NCBI GenBank assembly: GCA_029204225.1
Contig: CM055103.1
Location: 50,011,470 to 50,075,469, forward strand
From: Diphasiastrum complanatum
Taxonomy: Eukaryota; Streptophyta; Lycopodiopsida; Lycopodiales; Lycopodiaceae
Length of the DNA stretch: 64,000 nt
Direction: 5' to 3'
The position numbers were made by a program, and so were the translations under genes. The notes below the pieces were generated by a model. The model did no database searches and had not been told where the DNA came from. It saw nothing but the letters and a program-made list of their open reading frames with translations. Of the stretch, positions 26,882-50,206 are shown in pieces. Position 1 is the first letter of the stretch, and each line of letters starts with the position of its first letter.

Positions 26882-28038
26882 ATAGAGTTTAGATCTACAT
26901 TGTGATAGTGGATCATCTACATTTTCATTGGTGATCTCTCTTTTTAGATCATTGATATTGGAGAGGAAAATTGTGTGGAACATCGGCGCCCATTCTACTG
27001 CGAATCCAGTCCATTCACAGGCCAAGAATTTACATTTTTGGTGTGGATTTGTAGCGCACTTCTGTGCATCATTATTGGCAGGTCAAAGACAGTTTTGGGC
27101 GCATTCTTTCCATCAAGTTTTTGAGGATTGGCGCTCTAAAGTAGGCGCTCCAGCGCATTTTTTCAGAAGAGTTTCAGCGACCTCCTACACGGATTTTCCA
27201 GTGAGCAGTTGTAGAGAAGTTGGGCGCATTTTTTTCCTCAAAGTTAGCGCCCTTTTTGCAGATGCTCCAGCGCACTTTTTCAGAGGATCAAAGCGCATTT
27301 TGGTTGCATCATTTCTGGCAGATTGAGGCGCATTTTGGACAGCAGAAGCCAGCGCCCAAATCAGTTTTTTCCAGCAAAATTTTTCTCATGGTGATGGCGG
27401 ATTGAAGCGCACTTTCTGCAGGCAGTTTAACACACAGACATCTGATTTTCCAGCGACCGCTTTTCTGGAATTTTGGGCGCATTCTGCCTCATCAGGACAG
27501 CGCTTTTCTATCGTCATTTTAGCTTCTTCTGTCCACTTTTCCAGCGAATTACTGTAGCTAATTGCTGAAGTGTATGAGGCGCACTCGCTGTGGCAGATTT
27601 GGTGCTTTTTTTTGGCTCATTGCAGAAGGCCTCATAATGATCAACTTGTTTTTCAATCTATTTTTGAGCGCTTGCCATTTACTTTTTGCCTTCATTTGGC
27701 CATCATCGTATGCACTAAATTTCAGTGGAAGGAGTTCTTTTTGGAGCGAAAAGATTACACTAGCCTCGAATCCTTGCATGCGCATCAAACTCCGGCATAT
27801 TGTGAAGCGGTTTTACAGCTATTCGAAAAGGCCAACGTAGGATCATTGCATGCAAATTGGGGATTCCAGTATTCTTCTTTTCCAAGGACCCAAAGGTTGG
27901 AACCTTTGCGTGCAGCTTTGAAGCTTGAGGGGTTGTCTTCTATTTCCATCCACGAGAGGGGCTCATTTAGAGCTAAGTATTTTTCCTTATTTTTTCCTTT
28001 TGATTGCTTGACGTTTACTACTCTCTTTGAATCTCACC
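26882..28038 (+). mobile_element. Gypsy 2 leader with recurring GCGC words
   Basis: About 1.15 kb between the primer site and the gag ATG. Words such as AGCGCATTTT, GGGCGCATT and AGCGCACTTT recur about a dozen times between 26985 and 27590. There is no long frame in this part except 27570-28085, which shows no domain. Confidence 0.55.
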
Positions 28039-28776
28039 ATGGCGACTCCCGCGGAAACTCAAATTTCCACAAGAAAAGCCATTGATGAGCTCGAAGAGGA
28101 AGCTCTTCGTTTTCAGGAGGAAAAAGTAGATATGGATGTTGATGGAGAATTTGAAACTTTCAATGAAGATGATTTTGTTTCTAAAGAACAGTATCAAAAA
28201 TTAGAAACTGAGGTCACTAATCTAAAACAAACTTTAAGCAGCATGCACACAAAGCAACATAAGTCATTTGCAAAACTTAAGAGCTTGTTTGCAACCTTAG
28301 TACCTCCTACATCTATCCTCCCAGATACAACTCTAGTTTCAGTTCCATACTTAGCTCCAGTACCTATGGTATCTCCGTTCTCTGTACCTCCCGCAGTTTC
28401 TACCCCATCGGGCGATACCAGAGTAAACCCAAATTTGTTTAAGGATTTAAAACTACCGATCTTTAACGGAGAAGAAAAAGATAAAAACACTGATATTCTT
28501 CAAACATTTTTTAGTAAATGGAAGAATATACATGCTTTAAAACATACTCCAAAACATTTACAAGCCTTAGAAGCTAGCTTGTCCTTTGGTCCCATGGCCT
28601 ATAAGTGGTGGCTAAACCTCCAGAAAACTGGGCATACCCCCCAGTCATGGACGACTTTTGAAGAAGCCTTTCTCCGAGAGTTTTTGCCGGCCAATGAGCT
28701 TGATAGGGCTTGGGAAGCTTGGGAGAAGTTGGTCATGGACAAATCCCTAATCCATTATATATCACAGTATAGGTAA
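28039..28776 (+). pseudogene. Ty3/gypsy 2 gag, stop at codon 246
   Basis: The ATG at 28039 gives MATPAETQISTRKAIDELEE. It is followed by an acidic and heptad-like coiled-coil segment (YQKLETEVTNLKQTLSSMH), a Pro/Val-rich linker, then the retrotransposon gag domain (FKDLKLPIFNGEE, WKNIHALKHTP, AYKWWLNLQKTG, FEEAFLREFLPANELDRAWE, MDKSLIHYISQYR). A TAA after QYR interrupts it. The frame beyond reads LKLKNVDDYQKVKDFVRGLR, so the stop is a mutation inside gag. Confidence 0.85.
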
Positions 28777-29177
28777 GCTATACTTAAACTTAAAAATGTT
28801 GATGATTATCAAAAGGTCAAGGACTTTGTCCGTGGGCTCCGAGATGAGTACAAGGTGGAAGTTCAACGTAACTCACCTACTACAGGATATTAAGTTTGCT
28901 CAAATCTATGATGATTCAGTGGGCAGACGAAAGGCCAAACAGCCTAGTACTGAGTAGCCTTCTCAGTCAAATTCCTTTAAGAAAAAATTCTTTATTTTTT
29001 TTTTATAAGTCTAATGAAGGTCCTCAGAAACGCCTTGCAATAATACAACCATTAAAGAATGAAGATTATGAAAAAGCCAAACAAGAAAAGTTGTGTTTTG
29101 TTTATATGGGTAAAGGACATATAGTCAGACAATGCCCTAAAGGACCTTTTCATAGAAAAAAAATTTCAACTGACTGA
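28777..29177 (+). pseudogene. Gypsy 2 gag C-terminus with damaged zinc knuckle
   Basis: In the frame 28896-29177 the nucleocapsid motif reads CFVYMGKGHIVRQC. In the CCHC pattern C-x2-C-x4-H-x4-C the second Cys is Tyr, a one-base change that would abolish zinc binding. Protease and reverse transcriptase do not follow. Confidence 0.75.
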
Positions 29178-30764
29178 TTGGCTCTACAGTTTGGGCCCCA
29201 CTCACCAAAGGAATTATCAGATGATACTCTCAGTTTTCATCTAAATGGTCGAGAGGTCCATTTGCATGGGGAGCATGGAGTTCCCAACAGCCCTTTGGTG
29301 TGCACCTCAGAGCTTCTTTAGTTTATGGAGAATAATCAACATGACATACTTTTTTGTGATTCACAAATAATTTAGATGACTCTGTTTACAGTAATATTTT
29401 TGTAATTTTCAAATTGGTAAATGTGAACCAGATTTCCTATTAAATGAAAAAAAAATAGTCTTTCCTTAAAAAAATTAAAGTGTTTAGTTTACATTGACCT
29501 TTTTGTTTCGAATTACTCAAAGTTAAATGCAAACTAGTTTTTTGCAAGTTGTAATTTGCATGTTTCATATGCTAGATTAAAAATTCAAGTGAGTTACTTA
29601 AGATTGAATTGATAAAATCCAACAATTTTTAGTATAATCATTTGTTTCTTGGTACAAAAAAATTGTACATAATAACAAATGCAATACTTTACCAAAATCC
29701 GTAAGGATCAGAGGGTAAAGTAAAGAAACATGGGATTATGGGTCAGTTACCTTTATAAGTTTCCCGTGAGTAAGCCTTAATATGAATCAGAAGACAAGCC
29801 AAGGATATGGTGAGTTACAGTGAAAACTTTCACTACCCTACGACAACTAAAATAAATCCTCAGGGCTGTGTCTAGGGTCGTATTTTAGCAATAATCCAAA
29901 TCTATAAAATTTGAGCTTATTGTCTAACATCAAATCAATTAACCATCGCAACATGCGCTTCATATGATAGGACCAATTGTCAAAGTAATAACACTATCAG
30001 ATAGATCGATGGTATGGGACGTCGATAAGTGTTATCATAGGATTATTCAATCGTTTGTATGTTCATTAGTTCTAAAAGATAAGTCGGTGGTATGGGACGC
30101 CGATTTTTTTGAAGTATCAATGGGCACAATAGATTGATTATTGTCTTATTCATGTGATCAAATATTAGATACAATTCAAACTCTCACAAATAGAGCCGCT
30201 AGTTTAAAGATTTGTCAGGGATGACAATTATTCTTAAGGGGAAGGGAAAGGAGATCAGTTCCATCCTTTTATACTCTTAAAGATAAGAAAGCATATAGCG
30301 CTTAATTCAGTTTTTAATTTAAGATTAGGGCTTATTGTGAAAGTCACAGTCGTAGCCGAGCTTAGTGGTCGGAGAGCTCAATTGTCTATTAGATATAGAC
30401 CAGGATGGTTTATCAGATATAAAAATACAATACCTGGAAATCAGTTTCAGTAGCAGTTATTAGAATAATTGAAGGGAAAATGTATGAGCATAATCTGGAA
30501 GACAGTCCAGAGCAGTGAGGTACAGACTTCTGAACTAGTTCCTAGGCCTGGGAAAGATTCATCCAAGTATACAACAACTTTCGTTGAGGATGAAGGACCC
30601 AAACATACGCCAACTTGCGTTGAGGATTTTGAGTCTGTAGATTCCAAGCATACCAGTGTGGTTGAGAGATGTAGCTCTCGAGGATTCAAATGGAAACAAT
30701 ATTCCATCAGTATATACTCTACAAAAATAAAGTATGTGGCTCTAATTTAGAGAATTTCAGGTGC
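29178..30764. other. Decayed gypsy 2 interior or unrelated DNA
   Basis: No protease or RT motif is seen. The frame 30469-30750 contains two related segments, FVEDEGPKHTPT and CVEDFESVDSKHTS, that suggest a short internal duplication. I do not recognise it. Confidence 0.4.
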
Positions 30765-31190
30765 CAATCCTAGTATGGGGCACCCAGGTATTCTGAAGAC
30801 CGATGAGCTTCTTCGTAGGTAAATCTTCTGGCTTAGTATGAAAAAGGACGTCCAACAATATGTAACTAGTTGTCAGAAGTGTCAGTTAGATAAAGCAGAG
30901 CGTCTTAAGGCAGGAGGGTTGTTATAGCCTCTAGGATACCAGCTGGTAAATGAGAAAGTATTTCCATGGATTTTATAGTAGGCCTGCCTAAGACCCAGAA
31001 GGGTCATGATGCTATATGGGTCACAATTGATTGTTTGACCAAAATGGCTCATTTTATTCCGACCAAAACAATTGTTAGAGCTCCAGAGTTAGCAAGGTTG
31101 TTTATGGGCTATTTAAATTATGCAGTCGCCCTTCCGGCATAGTCAGTGACTGGGACAGTAAGGTTACTAGAAATTTTTGGCCTCTCTCCT
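30765..31190 (+). pseudogene. Ty3/gypsy integrase remnant
   Basis: Successive frames read GHPGILKTDELLRR, stop, IFWLSMKKDVQQYVTSCQKC (zinc-binding HHCC part), then MDFIVGLPKTQKGHDAIWVT and CLTKMAHFIPTKT (catalytic core with its first Asp), and a shifted DWDSKVTRNFW (second Asp). Several stops and shifts make it non-functional. It is most likely the 3' remainder of gypsy 2, in the same orientation. Confidence 0.8.
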
Positions 31191-32323
31191 TGTAACATGT
31201 TCTCTCTTTTCTCCCATGTTTTTCTGCTCGTACCCTCCCCCATCCTCCCTCCATCAACCCCTGTCATGTATCTTGTTGCTCCCTACCCCATCTCGTAGTC
31301 CCTCCCTCTCCCTCTACAACATTCTCCATAATCCCTCCCCCCCCACTCCTAAGTCCATTGTTTTTTTTCTATAACCTATTATCCAATCCAGCCCTCTCCC
31401 AAGCCTTGGGATATTTAATTTTCTAGGATATTTTGTTCAAACTTTGAAGTTAAGCTCAATAATAGTATACTAATTATGAACTTTGGGTAAACTTAAAGTA
31501 AATCATATGCTTTTAGAGGTTTCTTGGTTTATGTTTCTGTAAATTTGAAAGTCTCAAGTAAAGTACGCTTTTACATACATTCTTCTATTCTCTGTTTGTG
31601 TGAATTTGAAAGATTCAAGAAAACTCCAAGCAAAGTTTCAGGTCTTCTGATAATGAACATGACTCTTTTCAAGCAATATGAGAAATGATGTCAAGTTACA
31701 TCTCAAAAAGTTCATGCACTTCCATATATCTCTATTTGTGAAATGGAATACAATGAAATTCACAAATTTAACTAAAGAAGTCAGTGATGTTACTTGGTTA
31801 CAGAAAAAAACCTACATCCAGCATAGAAGCCAGAGCATCCATATTGAAACAATCATATAGTATACAAACACAACAATCTTAACCAGCCAGCACAGCACTA
31901 TTTTAAGTTCATCAGTACCCAAGTGTAAGTTGCTATAACCTCATGCCCTAAACTAACACCTTTTACAATAAAATATTCTATTTAAATTCCACCCTGGATT
32001 TTGTACCATTGCAATAGTTTAGCTTTTGAATAAGGTATTAATATTCACATCTTCCAAATTAATTGGTGCTATTGTATTGAACTTCCTTGAAGAGAGGACT
32101 ATCTGTAATGTACAAAAGATCAAAAACCTACAAATAAGCAGGAAATTTCTCCCAGCAATGATCCTTAGAGTGTTGCCAGCTTTGGACAACACTGCCTTGT
32201 AATAATCCTCCACCAAACTTATAACTAATGTGTGACAAAAAATTATACATCTTCTATGTTCCCAAGAGCACAGAGGCAGAGGACTTTGACCTGCAACTGC
32301 GAAACACGGACAAGATATAGATA
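31191..32323. other. Intergenic, 3' flank of the ASCH gene
   Basis: Mostly AT-rich with a C-rich patch at 31220-31400. No gene is visible. It should hold the 3'UTR and polyadenylation region of the minus-strand ASCH gene, but I cannot place the site. Confidence 0.5.
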
Positions 32324-42699
<10,376 letters not shown>

Positions 42700-42733
42700 T
42701 TCAACTCTTAGATGTCACCTTCCAGAATTAGCA

Positions 42734-44198
42734 CTGCATTAATCCCACCTATGTATAAGTTGCAAATCACGTACTTTATCCTCTTACATGCTGATAAATT
42801 AAACTGAAATCCAACTAATGTGTTGACATTATATTGAGCCTCTGAAAAGCAACCAGGGAAAACTATTAGGCTACAAAGTTCAAACATATAATAAGAGCTT
42901 CAGTTAATAGCAAAACGATCTGGCTAGACACTTTGAAAAAATAAATACCCCACTTACTACCACATGCTGTTAAGAAGCTGAAATAGATGCTCCCCTTAAA
43001 TTGTGATGAGCTCAGGCCTACTAGAATCAACTAGATGAATCTGCTGCAAATTGCAGCAAGTGTGAAGTTCAGCCTTTGTTTCATCCAATATTTTGACTTC
43101 CTGAGGTGCTGCTTGGAAAGTAGGTTCATGAAAACTGGCATTATATAGAAATGGCATACCAACTTTTAAAGAGAACTCAGAAAATACTTTTTTCCTAGGA
43201 TGTTGGTTTCTTAAAAACCGAGCATTTTTTATTGCCCACCAGATACTTTGAGATCCAAACTGCGTGTTCCCATCTTGTGGGCGCCCGAATTTTGTGCATT
43301 TGCTAAAATTGAAAGTACGATTCTTAAGCTAAATCAATACTCAGATATTTTATGCAAAACCTAAATCACACTTTGCAACAAAGAAAACACAAGAACATAA
43401 CTTCTCAGAATGTTACGAAGCATTTCAATAGTTACAAAGGCCAAATATATCACCTCTCGTATAGGGTTAACTCCAACCCAAACTTGTCAAGCATTGCTTG
43501 GATAGAACTCTAGATTTGGTCACACTTAAATTGCAGTGAGGATCAGCCCTCTGACCAATGCAAAAGTTTTGTTGGTTTGGTTCATGATTCGAGCAATTAT
43601 GTCTTTTTTTGTTATTTCAGGATGCCTCGGAAGGGTAGGGGTTTGTAAACCTGAATTCCTACAATAATCGCCTTATGGTAATAGTTATCTACCAAATGAC
43701 AACATTCTGTAATCTTTATAACAAATATGTAACTCAAACTCAACATAAAGTACAACAACCTAAATTGCTATAATCGCTACTTATATTTTCAAATAAAACA
43801 TTCTGCCTTCCTAGTAAGAATTATGTAAACAAAGCCCAACATGAAGTACAGCAATCTAGACTGCTATGATCCTCTAATTATGCATCCAAATAAAGCAATC
43901 ATTTTACTAGAAATAATTGTGAGCCGACCCAACGTAAAGTACAGCAATCTAGATTCTCTGACAAAGTATAAGCATCTACGTTGGTGTTATCACAGAATTT
44001 CGCAATGGCTGTTCCCAAAGCTGTTCGTCTCCAAAATCGCCTTAAGATCAAACGCGATCTAGATCCCCAAGCGAACAGATGGGCAATACTGCAAGAACCA
44101 ACACAAGCCCGCTTCGCTTGAAGATGAAGACGCAATCAGAAAAAACAGAGCCGCTTCAAATTGCTCTCAACAAAAAACTAAAGGCCTTGCATATCTAC
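42734..44198 (-). other. Inferred 5'UTR intron of the ASCH gene
   Basis: No coding content. It contains the repeat units at 43741-43960. Confidence 0.4.
43741..43960. repeat. Three degenerate units with 92-96 bp period
   Basis: CAAC(A/G)T(A/G)AAGTACA(A/G)CAA(C/T)CTA starts at about 43741, 43837 and 43929, with related following sequence (GCTAT(A/G)AT, CAAATAAA) in the first two units. The repeat explains the repeated SNLD phrase in a chance plus-strand frame here. Confidence 0.75.
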
Positions 44199-44243
44199 CT
44201 GATCACGAAGCCTCGATCTTTGCAGCCGAAGCTCCAATTCCTC

Positions 44244-44290
<47 letters not shown>

Positions 44291-44310
44291 CTGTGCTATA
44301 GCTTTTATAT
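44199..44310 (-). promoter_or_regulatory. ASCH gene core promoter and 5'UTR exon
   Basis: The minus-strand TATA box CATATAAAAGC covers 44301-44311. About 25-30 bp downstream lies a GA tract (44250-44287), a common setting for plant transcription starts. The short leader exon would end at the donor near 44199. Confidence 0.55.
44250..44287. repeat. Short (CT)n tract at the ASCH transcription start
   Basis: 38 bp of CT (GA on the gene's strand) about 20 bp downstream of the TATA box. Confidence 0.9.
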
Positions 44311-44879
44311 GAAAAAGCAAGAAAAAAGAAAAAGGCAAAAGCAATGATCGCAGAGAGAGAAGCTGACTGACTCCGATGCTATTTTGTATTGCTACTGAAG
44401 GACTTTCAATTTGACGGTCGACGTTGCAGAATACATTTTGTTTGGGAGTTAACTGCCTTTCAAATTCAGGATTGAAATTTGGTATTGAAGTCCCAGCTTT
44501 TGGACCTGGCGCTGGCAGGCAACCGACACCCGGACCTACTTAATGCTCATCCCCCCACCCTCTCTTAGGCATTCTTTGCATTTTCTAACCTATACAAAAA
44601 GCTTTATTAGAATCATTGTTTTTTTTTGCAAAATATGTGGTGAGAAGGGAGAGTCAATGTTTTTGGAAAATTGGCGAGCCTTATACAAATTTCTTAGCTT
44701 CATAATAGGCTTAACAAGTCATCTCAATTTGGCGATAAGAAGGACAAGTAAACTTTGTTGTTTTTCCAAGTTATCACCTGTGGGGCTTTATTCACAAGCT
44801 CATTGATTTCACAATAGGCTCAACGATTTAAGACAATTCCCAGCAATCATCTACATATCAGACTTTCACTCTTTTTCCC

Positions 44880-45921
44880 CCTTCCAAAAATGGTTCCGGT
44901 TTAACAAAACCCCAAATTTGTACTAGGAAAAAGTTCAATTTGGTATCGCTAACTTTAGCACTAACACCCTAACAGTTTTTTATTTGTTCATTAAGTGTCA
45001 CACTTAATCCCTGGCAAATCCCCTTATAGACCAACATAGAACTGTTCTACTAATTTTACATTATTTTTGGTCCTTATTGATCCTTAAAACAAGAAATGCT
45101 CCTTAATTGACAGATTCACAAAATCTTCAACTAAAAGTGAAGGGTACAGTGATCTTAACAATCAACTTATTTCAACTCAGTAAGATCATTCACTTTATAA
45201 ATCAATTTTGTTTGATCAATAACCAATGAATTGGAGCAAATCGAAAACATCCATGGTTTCTTCAAGTTTTACGTAAACTGGGATTTTCAAATTCCATTCA
45301 ATATGGACCTAAACTGTGAAAATCGACCAAACATCGACTTGACAGTTTCACAATTACCATCTCATATTAGAAGGATTCTGAAACATCCAGCATGCATCCT
45401 ATATGACATGCAGTGATTTCAAAAAAATCAATTTTTACGTAAATTGCCAAGAAACTGGGAAATTAGCACTCGGATTCAGAATTGCCAAAAATAGCTTCAT
45501 GCAAGAAATCTTCTGATCAATCTACTGATTACACATGCAACATGCATCCATGCATGCATACAGGTCTATCCATACATTTTTATCAATAGACAAGCACTAC
45601 ACTAAGTTACAAGCATGCATGCATCAGAACATTTCGAAAATTTCGCAAATTTTAGTTCAAAAATTGCCAAATTTCCGATAGCCATAACTTTCTCTACAAG
45701 ACACCAAATTGGTCGCTATAAAGCATAGTACGGAGGGAGAGTGGGTCTACAAGGCACTTGACACATCATCCTACCACCTAGGCTTCACACGTGCGAGCAG
45801 TAAATGCACAAAAAACACGTAGGAGTGCGCACTTTTGGAGACAAATCATCAAAAATTCAACTCCAGCCCAAAAAGCCTTGGATAAGAGCTTACAAGCACT
45901 CTACCAAGGTTCATTAGAGAG
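44880..45921 (-). mobile_element. Inverted fragment of the gypsy 1 leader
   Basis: The reverse complement of this stretch matches 17490-18720 with high identity, including the AACCGGAACCATTTTTGGAA and GCATGCATGGATGCATG-type words. Both edges are sharp: the right one joins repeat R at 45922. Confidence 0.8.
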
Positions 45922-47261
45922 TTCATCCACATAGATTAGAACTTTTGGAAATTCAACAAGTCTATTGCATTAGTAACACTTTCTCACATATGTATTGTCT
46001 TCAAAGTAATGAACATTTTTTATCATTAATTGTATATATCACCATATTGGGTAAAAGATACAGAATCTTGTGTTTTGACTTTGATAAAAGATTCCATTTA
46101 AACTATAAGTTTACCAAGATTTGACTTAAACTTATTTATGTTGTAGTGAAATGACATTTTCGGATACAAATTCAAATCTCAAATCTATTTTAAGGTATTC
46201 TATGTTGATAAGTTTCCGTGGAATGATTATGACATAATTGACCCCAAGATATGGTTACTTTAGTATTTAACTATTGGATGTTTTCACTTTATAAAAAAAA
46301 AATTGAAATAAATATTTCACAATTAACATATTATTTTGGTATGGTTGAAAATTTACAATACAAATTGTCATGATTTTGCTAGATTCAAGGCTAATTTTTT
46401 GAAACTTGTTTGTGAGATTACTGTTAATTTTTTTTCTCCTTTCATGAAAATTTTCAAAGTGTCAATATATATGTGTTTTTTAACAAAACATTTTTAATTG
46501 GCCTATAGTTGCGGTGTAAAATTTTGATTTTTTCCTTCCTAAAATAATAATAAAAATAAGCTCTTTTAAGGAATCTTCAAATAGGTAACTTGCAATATTA
46601 CCTATTTGGCTTGTTTTGTATACAAATGTTGTTTAATCCATTGATGGTCGTTTGAAGAGCTAGCTTTAGGATGTCCTAGGCCAAACCCTTTGAGGGCAAA
46701 GCAAATATATGAAAAAGATCTTCTAGTGTCAGGACAGGTCAATGCATGAACATAATTTCATTTACATCCAACCCCTTGACATTCAAGTAAGCAAAATACA
46801 TATGCTTGCAGGGTATGTATTTTTTTCATGGTCATATTCAAGGAGAAATTTGCAGATGTCCACGATGGCTCATTACCAATTGTGACTTGATAAGTTACAC
46901 TTGTTCAAATGCTTTCAAAAATCTTAAGGATATATAACTCTTTATGTTTTGCAGGTACTTTAAGCACCTCTAGTACATGCCCCTTTAGTGATAGTCCCTT
47001 TTCCATTCAATCTCTAGCAAATTTTGACACGCCAGATCTATGTCCCATTTGTCCATGTTCTGGCGTTGGATTGGCTATGACATTGGAAGGTTCTTGGAGG
47101 TCTCTAGTCTTGTTTTTTGCTATGAAACATTATGGGAGCATGACGTAGATGTCTCCAAGACATATCCACCTTGGTTCAATGAGTCTACTTTAGATTGTAG
47201 AAGATTTATTCCTTGTTACACATACCAGACACCATTAATGGCTGGAGGCACCATAGTGACA
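45922..47261 (+). repeat. Repeat R, copy 2
   Basis: Near-identical to 10829-12181 in the same orientation (see that entry for differences). It is flanked by unrelated sequence on both sides, so the shared unit is 1.34-1.35 kb. Confidence 0.8.
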
Positions 47262-49666
47262 TTAGAATTGACTTTCTAATTACAAGTTATGTTGCTTACA
47301 CAAAACCACATGAACTGATTTGTGTATATATTTTGATGCTTTCTGGTTTCAATAAAACTAGGTGCCACTCTCGATTTGATTAACTTGTTGCAATGTCCTC
47401 TGAAGACAGCTTCCATATTATGACATTTGATCTGGCTACCAACTATTGTTCAATTATTTTTCAAGTACATCAGCACAAAATTGTAGACTAACTTGTCTCG
47501 GCACATCGAGAGGCGTATTGGAAATTCCAAATTTACTGCAACCTGGAGGATTGGATTTACTCTTTGTGCACACCCTTTGCACGTATTCTATATCTAGATG
47601 ATGAGACACATTATCATCATCAACACTTCATTGTTGTATTGGCCTCTTGTGTCTGATTGTTTGAATTGGTGCAGTAAAGTCATGGTCTTGCCTTGTCAAA
47701 TCAATTTTTTCAGCAAATTCATTAACTCTTTTAGAGAATGAGGCACCAATAATTGAGGATCTTCTTCCAAAGTGCACTCTCTCTAGCAAATTTTAGAATG
47801 TGGGACCTTGACCAATGTACTGGCCAGCCAATTTCTCTCGTACACTCTGCAAAATTGGATTAGCTAAATCTCCCACTGCCTTGATCCACCATCTACATGA
47901 TAATTTTTTGTTAGTTGTTCCCATTATGAAAACCAATTCTATGGCAAGTCAAAAGTATTAGTGTTATAATGTTTTAATAATAAAAAAGGCATCTTGCACG
48001 AATTCTTAAAGGATCTTTTTGGAAATCAAAACTCCTCATGTCACCGGAAACTATTTATTTTTATCTATATTGCTTATAAGTCACATGATTAGTGAGTCAT
48101 TTGGATTCATTTATGAGAATTGTGCATAGAATATAAAAGATTCTTGATATAGAATATTTCTTGAAGGAGAAATATCCTAAGTTATTGACTATATCCCAGT
48201 GAGCTCATATACATATATTGGATGACAGAGTCTAACTAATGTCAAGGATAACCACTGAATTCAATTGGAATTCAGCAGAACTTTATAATCTCTAGATGTG
48301 GTTCTAGGTGATTGTATAAAGTTTATATTTGTTAAAGACATGTGTTATAATAGTCTTTAATTACTAGATTGATTGTAGAATTTGGCACTCATAATCCGGT
48401 TAAGAATCGAGATGGAAGAATATTCTTGGAATCCAGTAATTTTCCTTGTGAAAAAGATTTCATAATGTTTCTTATATTTCTGAGTGGTATGTTGTGCATA
48501 TACTCCAGTATCTCTAAATGATTATGGATTTAGAATTTGATAGATTATGATTGATGAATCATAAGATTCTAAATGTTTATGATTGACGGATCATAAATTG
48601 ATGCTTAAAGGTCATTAGATGATTATATGGAAATATGATAATTCTTAAGATGATGAGTAATTCTTGATCAATTGGTGGAGTTAAAATTTAGATTTGTTAT
48701 TTGGACTCTAAATTTGTATACAAACTTGAGATTGTTTGGATCTCACAGGCATTTTCATTAAGTAATTGTTTACTTATGAGGAATTTGCTTACCTTTATAG
48801 ATTGTAGTCAAGGAATGCTTGTATACTATTTTTCAGCCTAAAATCTCTGGCTAATTAGGAGCAGTTAAGTCTATCAAGATTGAATGGTTGCTATTTTCTG
48901 GTATGTGATGCTAAGGATAGAGCACTTATTTCAGGAGAGTATCTGGGGTACTTAGGACTAAGTTGAAGTCATTTTTATCTTGATGGATCTCCTAAGAGAT
49001 TTTGGTGGGATGAGTTTTGTACCAAGAAGCATTTATGACAGGTCTACAAGTAATTTGTGGATAGTCTTGGACTATAATTGTTTTGGATCTTTAACTTTTG
49101 AACAGTGATTTCCAATATAAGGTGAGGACTCACCCAGTGATTCTTGTAAATTGAAGTACATGAAGGTGATGTTATTAGGTTGGAGTGAATCAAACCCAAT
49201 AGGGAAATTAATCTTTTAGTGTACTTCTAAAAGGTCGATATAGTATTTCAGTGTAGAGATAGATAATTTGAGAATTATCCCATCTCTAAATACTTATTTG
49301 ATATTGAAGTCAGACTAAAGATTGACTTTCAGGGTAATTGTGAAAGTTAAATAATTGATTTGTTATCTTTTAAACTTAATCTTTAGGTTTGGTAGACTGC
49401 TCATCCAGTGTATCATGTAAATATAGTTTATATGATGATGACAGTTTGATGTATTGAAGATTTTGCCCATTTGGAAGATTTATCGCTCAATGTACCTTTG
49501 GACCCTGAATGAGTACTCAGGATCAGAGATAAATAATTGGGAAATTGTTCTATCTTTGTGTGCTTGCTTAGGTTGGCTGGTCAAATTGAGGATAATGATT
49601 CATAAGAAGAGTTAAAAGCATACAAAGGGGGTTTCCCTAGTTACTCGTTCTGAGGACAAAACTGGT
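47262..49666 (+). mobile_element. Non-coding interior of the gypsy element that ends at 50168
   Basis: About 2.4 kb with no frame of note, running into a polypurine tract and LTR. Only the 3' end is assigned with confidence. The left part may be unrelated DNA. Confidence 0.4.
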
Positions 49667-49680
49667 TTAAGGGGGGAAGA
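49667..49680 (+). promoter_or_regulatory. Polypurine tract of gypsy 1
   Basis: TTAAGGGGGGAAGA lies directly before LTR start A|TGTTACG. The preceding words TCTGAGGACAAAACTGG resemble those before the polypurine tract of gypsy 3 (minus strand, 59443-59475), indicating related elements. Confidence 0.85.
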
Positions 49681-49681
49681 A

Positions 49682-50168
49682 TGTTACGTCCATGTCCTGT
49701 ATAAGGGAATCGGAATAATTCCTGAATGGATAGCCGGTCACTCCAGGTGTATATGGTTATTAGTTATGCCTCATCATTCTGGGCTTGGCCTGCAAAGTAA
49801 TTAATAATCATATGAGGGCCAAGACCTATAATTGGACATAGGAGCACATGCATAGTGAATGACTACTTCAATGCAAGAATAGGAGGTCAATAGCTCAATA
49901 TAGGTTGCATGGGAATCCTAGGAGAATATTCTCTCTCTCATGAGGAGAATATATCCATTGGAAACTCGCCCATCCTCCTATTGAAAATTCAGTTTCTTGA
50001 GCCAGTTTCTCCTCCTCTCTCTTAGGTTCTTCACTATGGCTTGGGGGCTAGGTCCAGGAGGAAACTCCAGGAAGAATCTAGGTTTGGTTGGGTGGTTTTG
50101 CTCCACAAATGTCCCTTTGGTTGTTTTGCAACAGGATCTAGTCAGATCTTCATTTCGTGATCCTTACA
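49682..50168 (+). mobile_element. 3' LTR of gypsy 1 (487 bp)
   Basis: Begins TGTTACGTCC after the polypurine tract and ends CCTTACA, with TG...CA ends. It is nearly identical to the 5' LTR at 16053-16535. The next bases are a C-rich run leading into CT repeats and retroelement copy C. Confidence 0.9.
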
Positions 50169-50206
50169 CCCCCTCCCTCCCTCCCTCTCTCTCTCTCTCT
50201 CTCTCT
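50169..50206. repeat. CCCT/(CT)n tract before copy C
   Basis: A CCCTCC run grading into CT dinucleotides. Its end is at the same point of the retroelement terminal repeat as in copy A (CATG.A.TCTACTATATTTA). Confidence 0.9.

Noticed and set aside
43841-44062. Plus-strand frame with repeated KYSNLD phrase
   Set aside because: The repetition comes from the 92-96 bp DNA repeat in the inferred 5'UTR intron of the ASCH gene.
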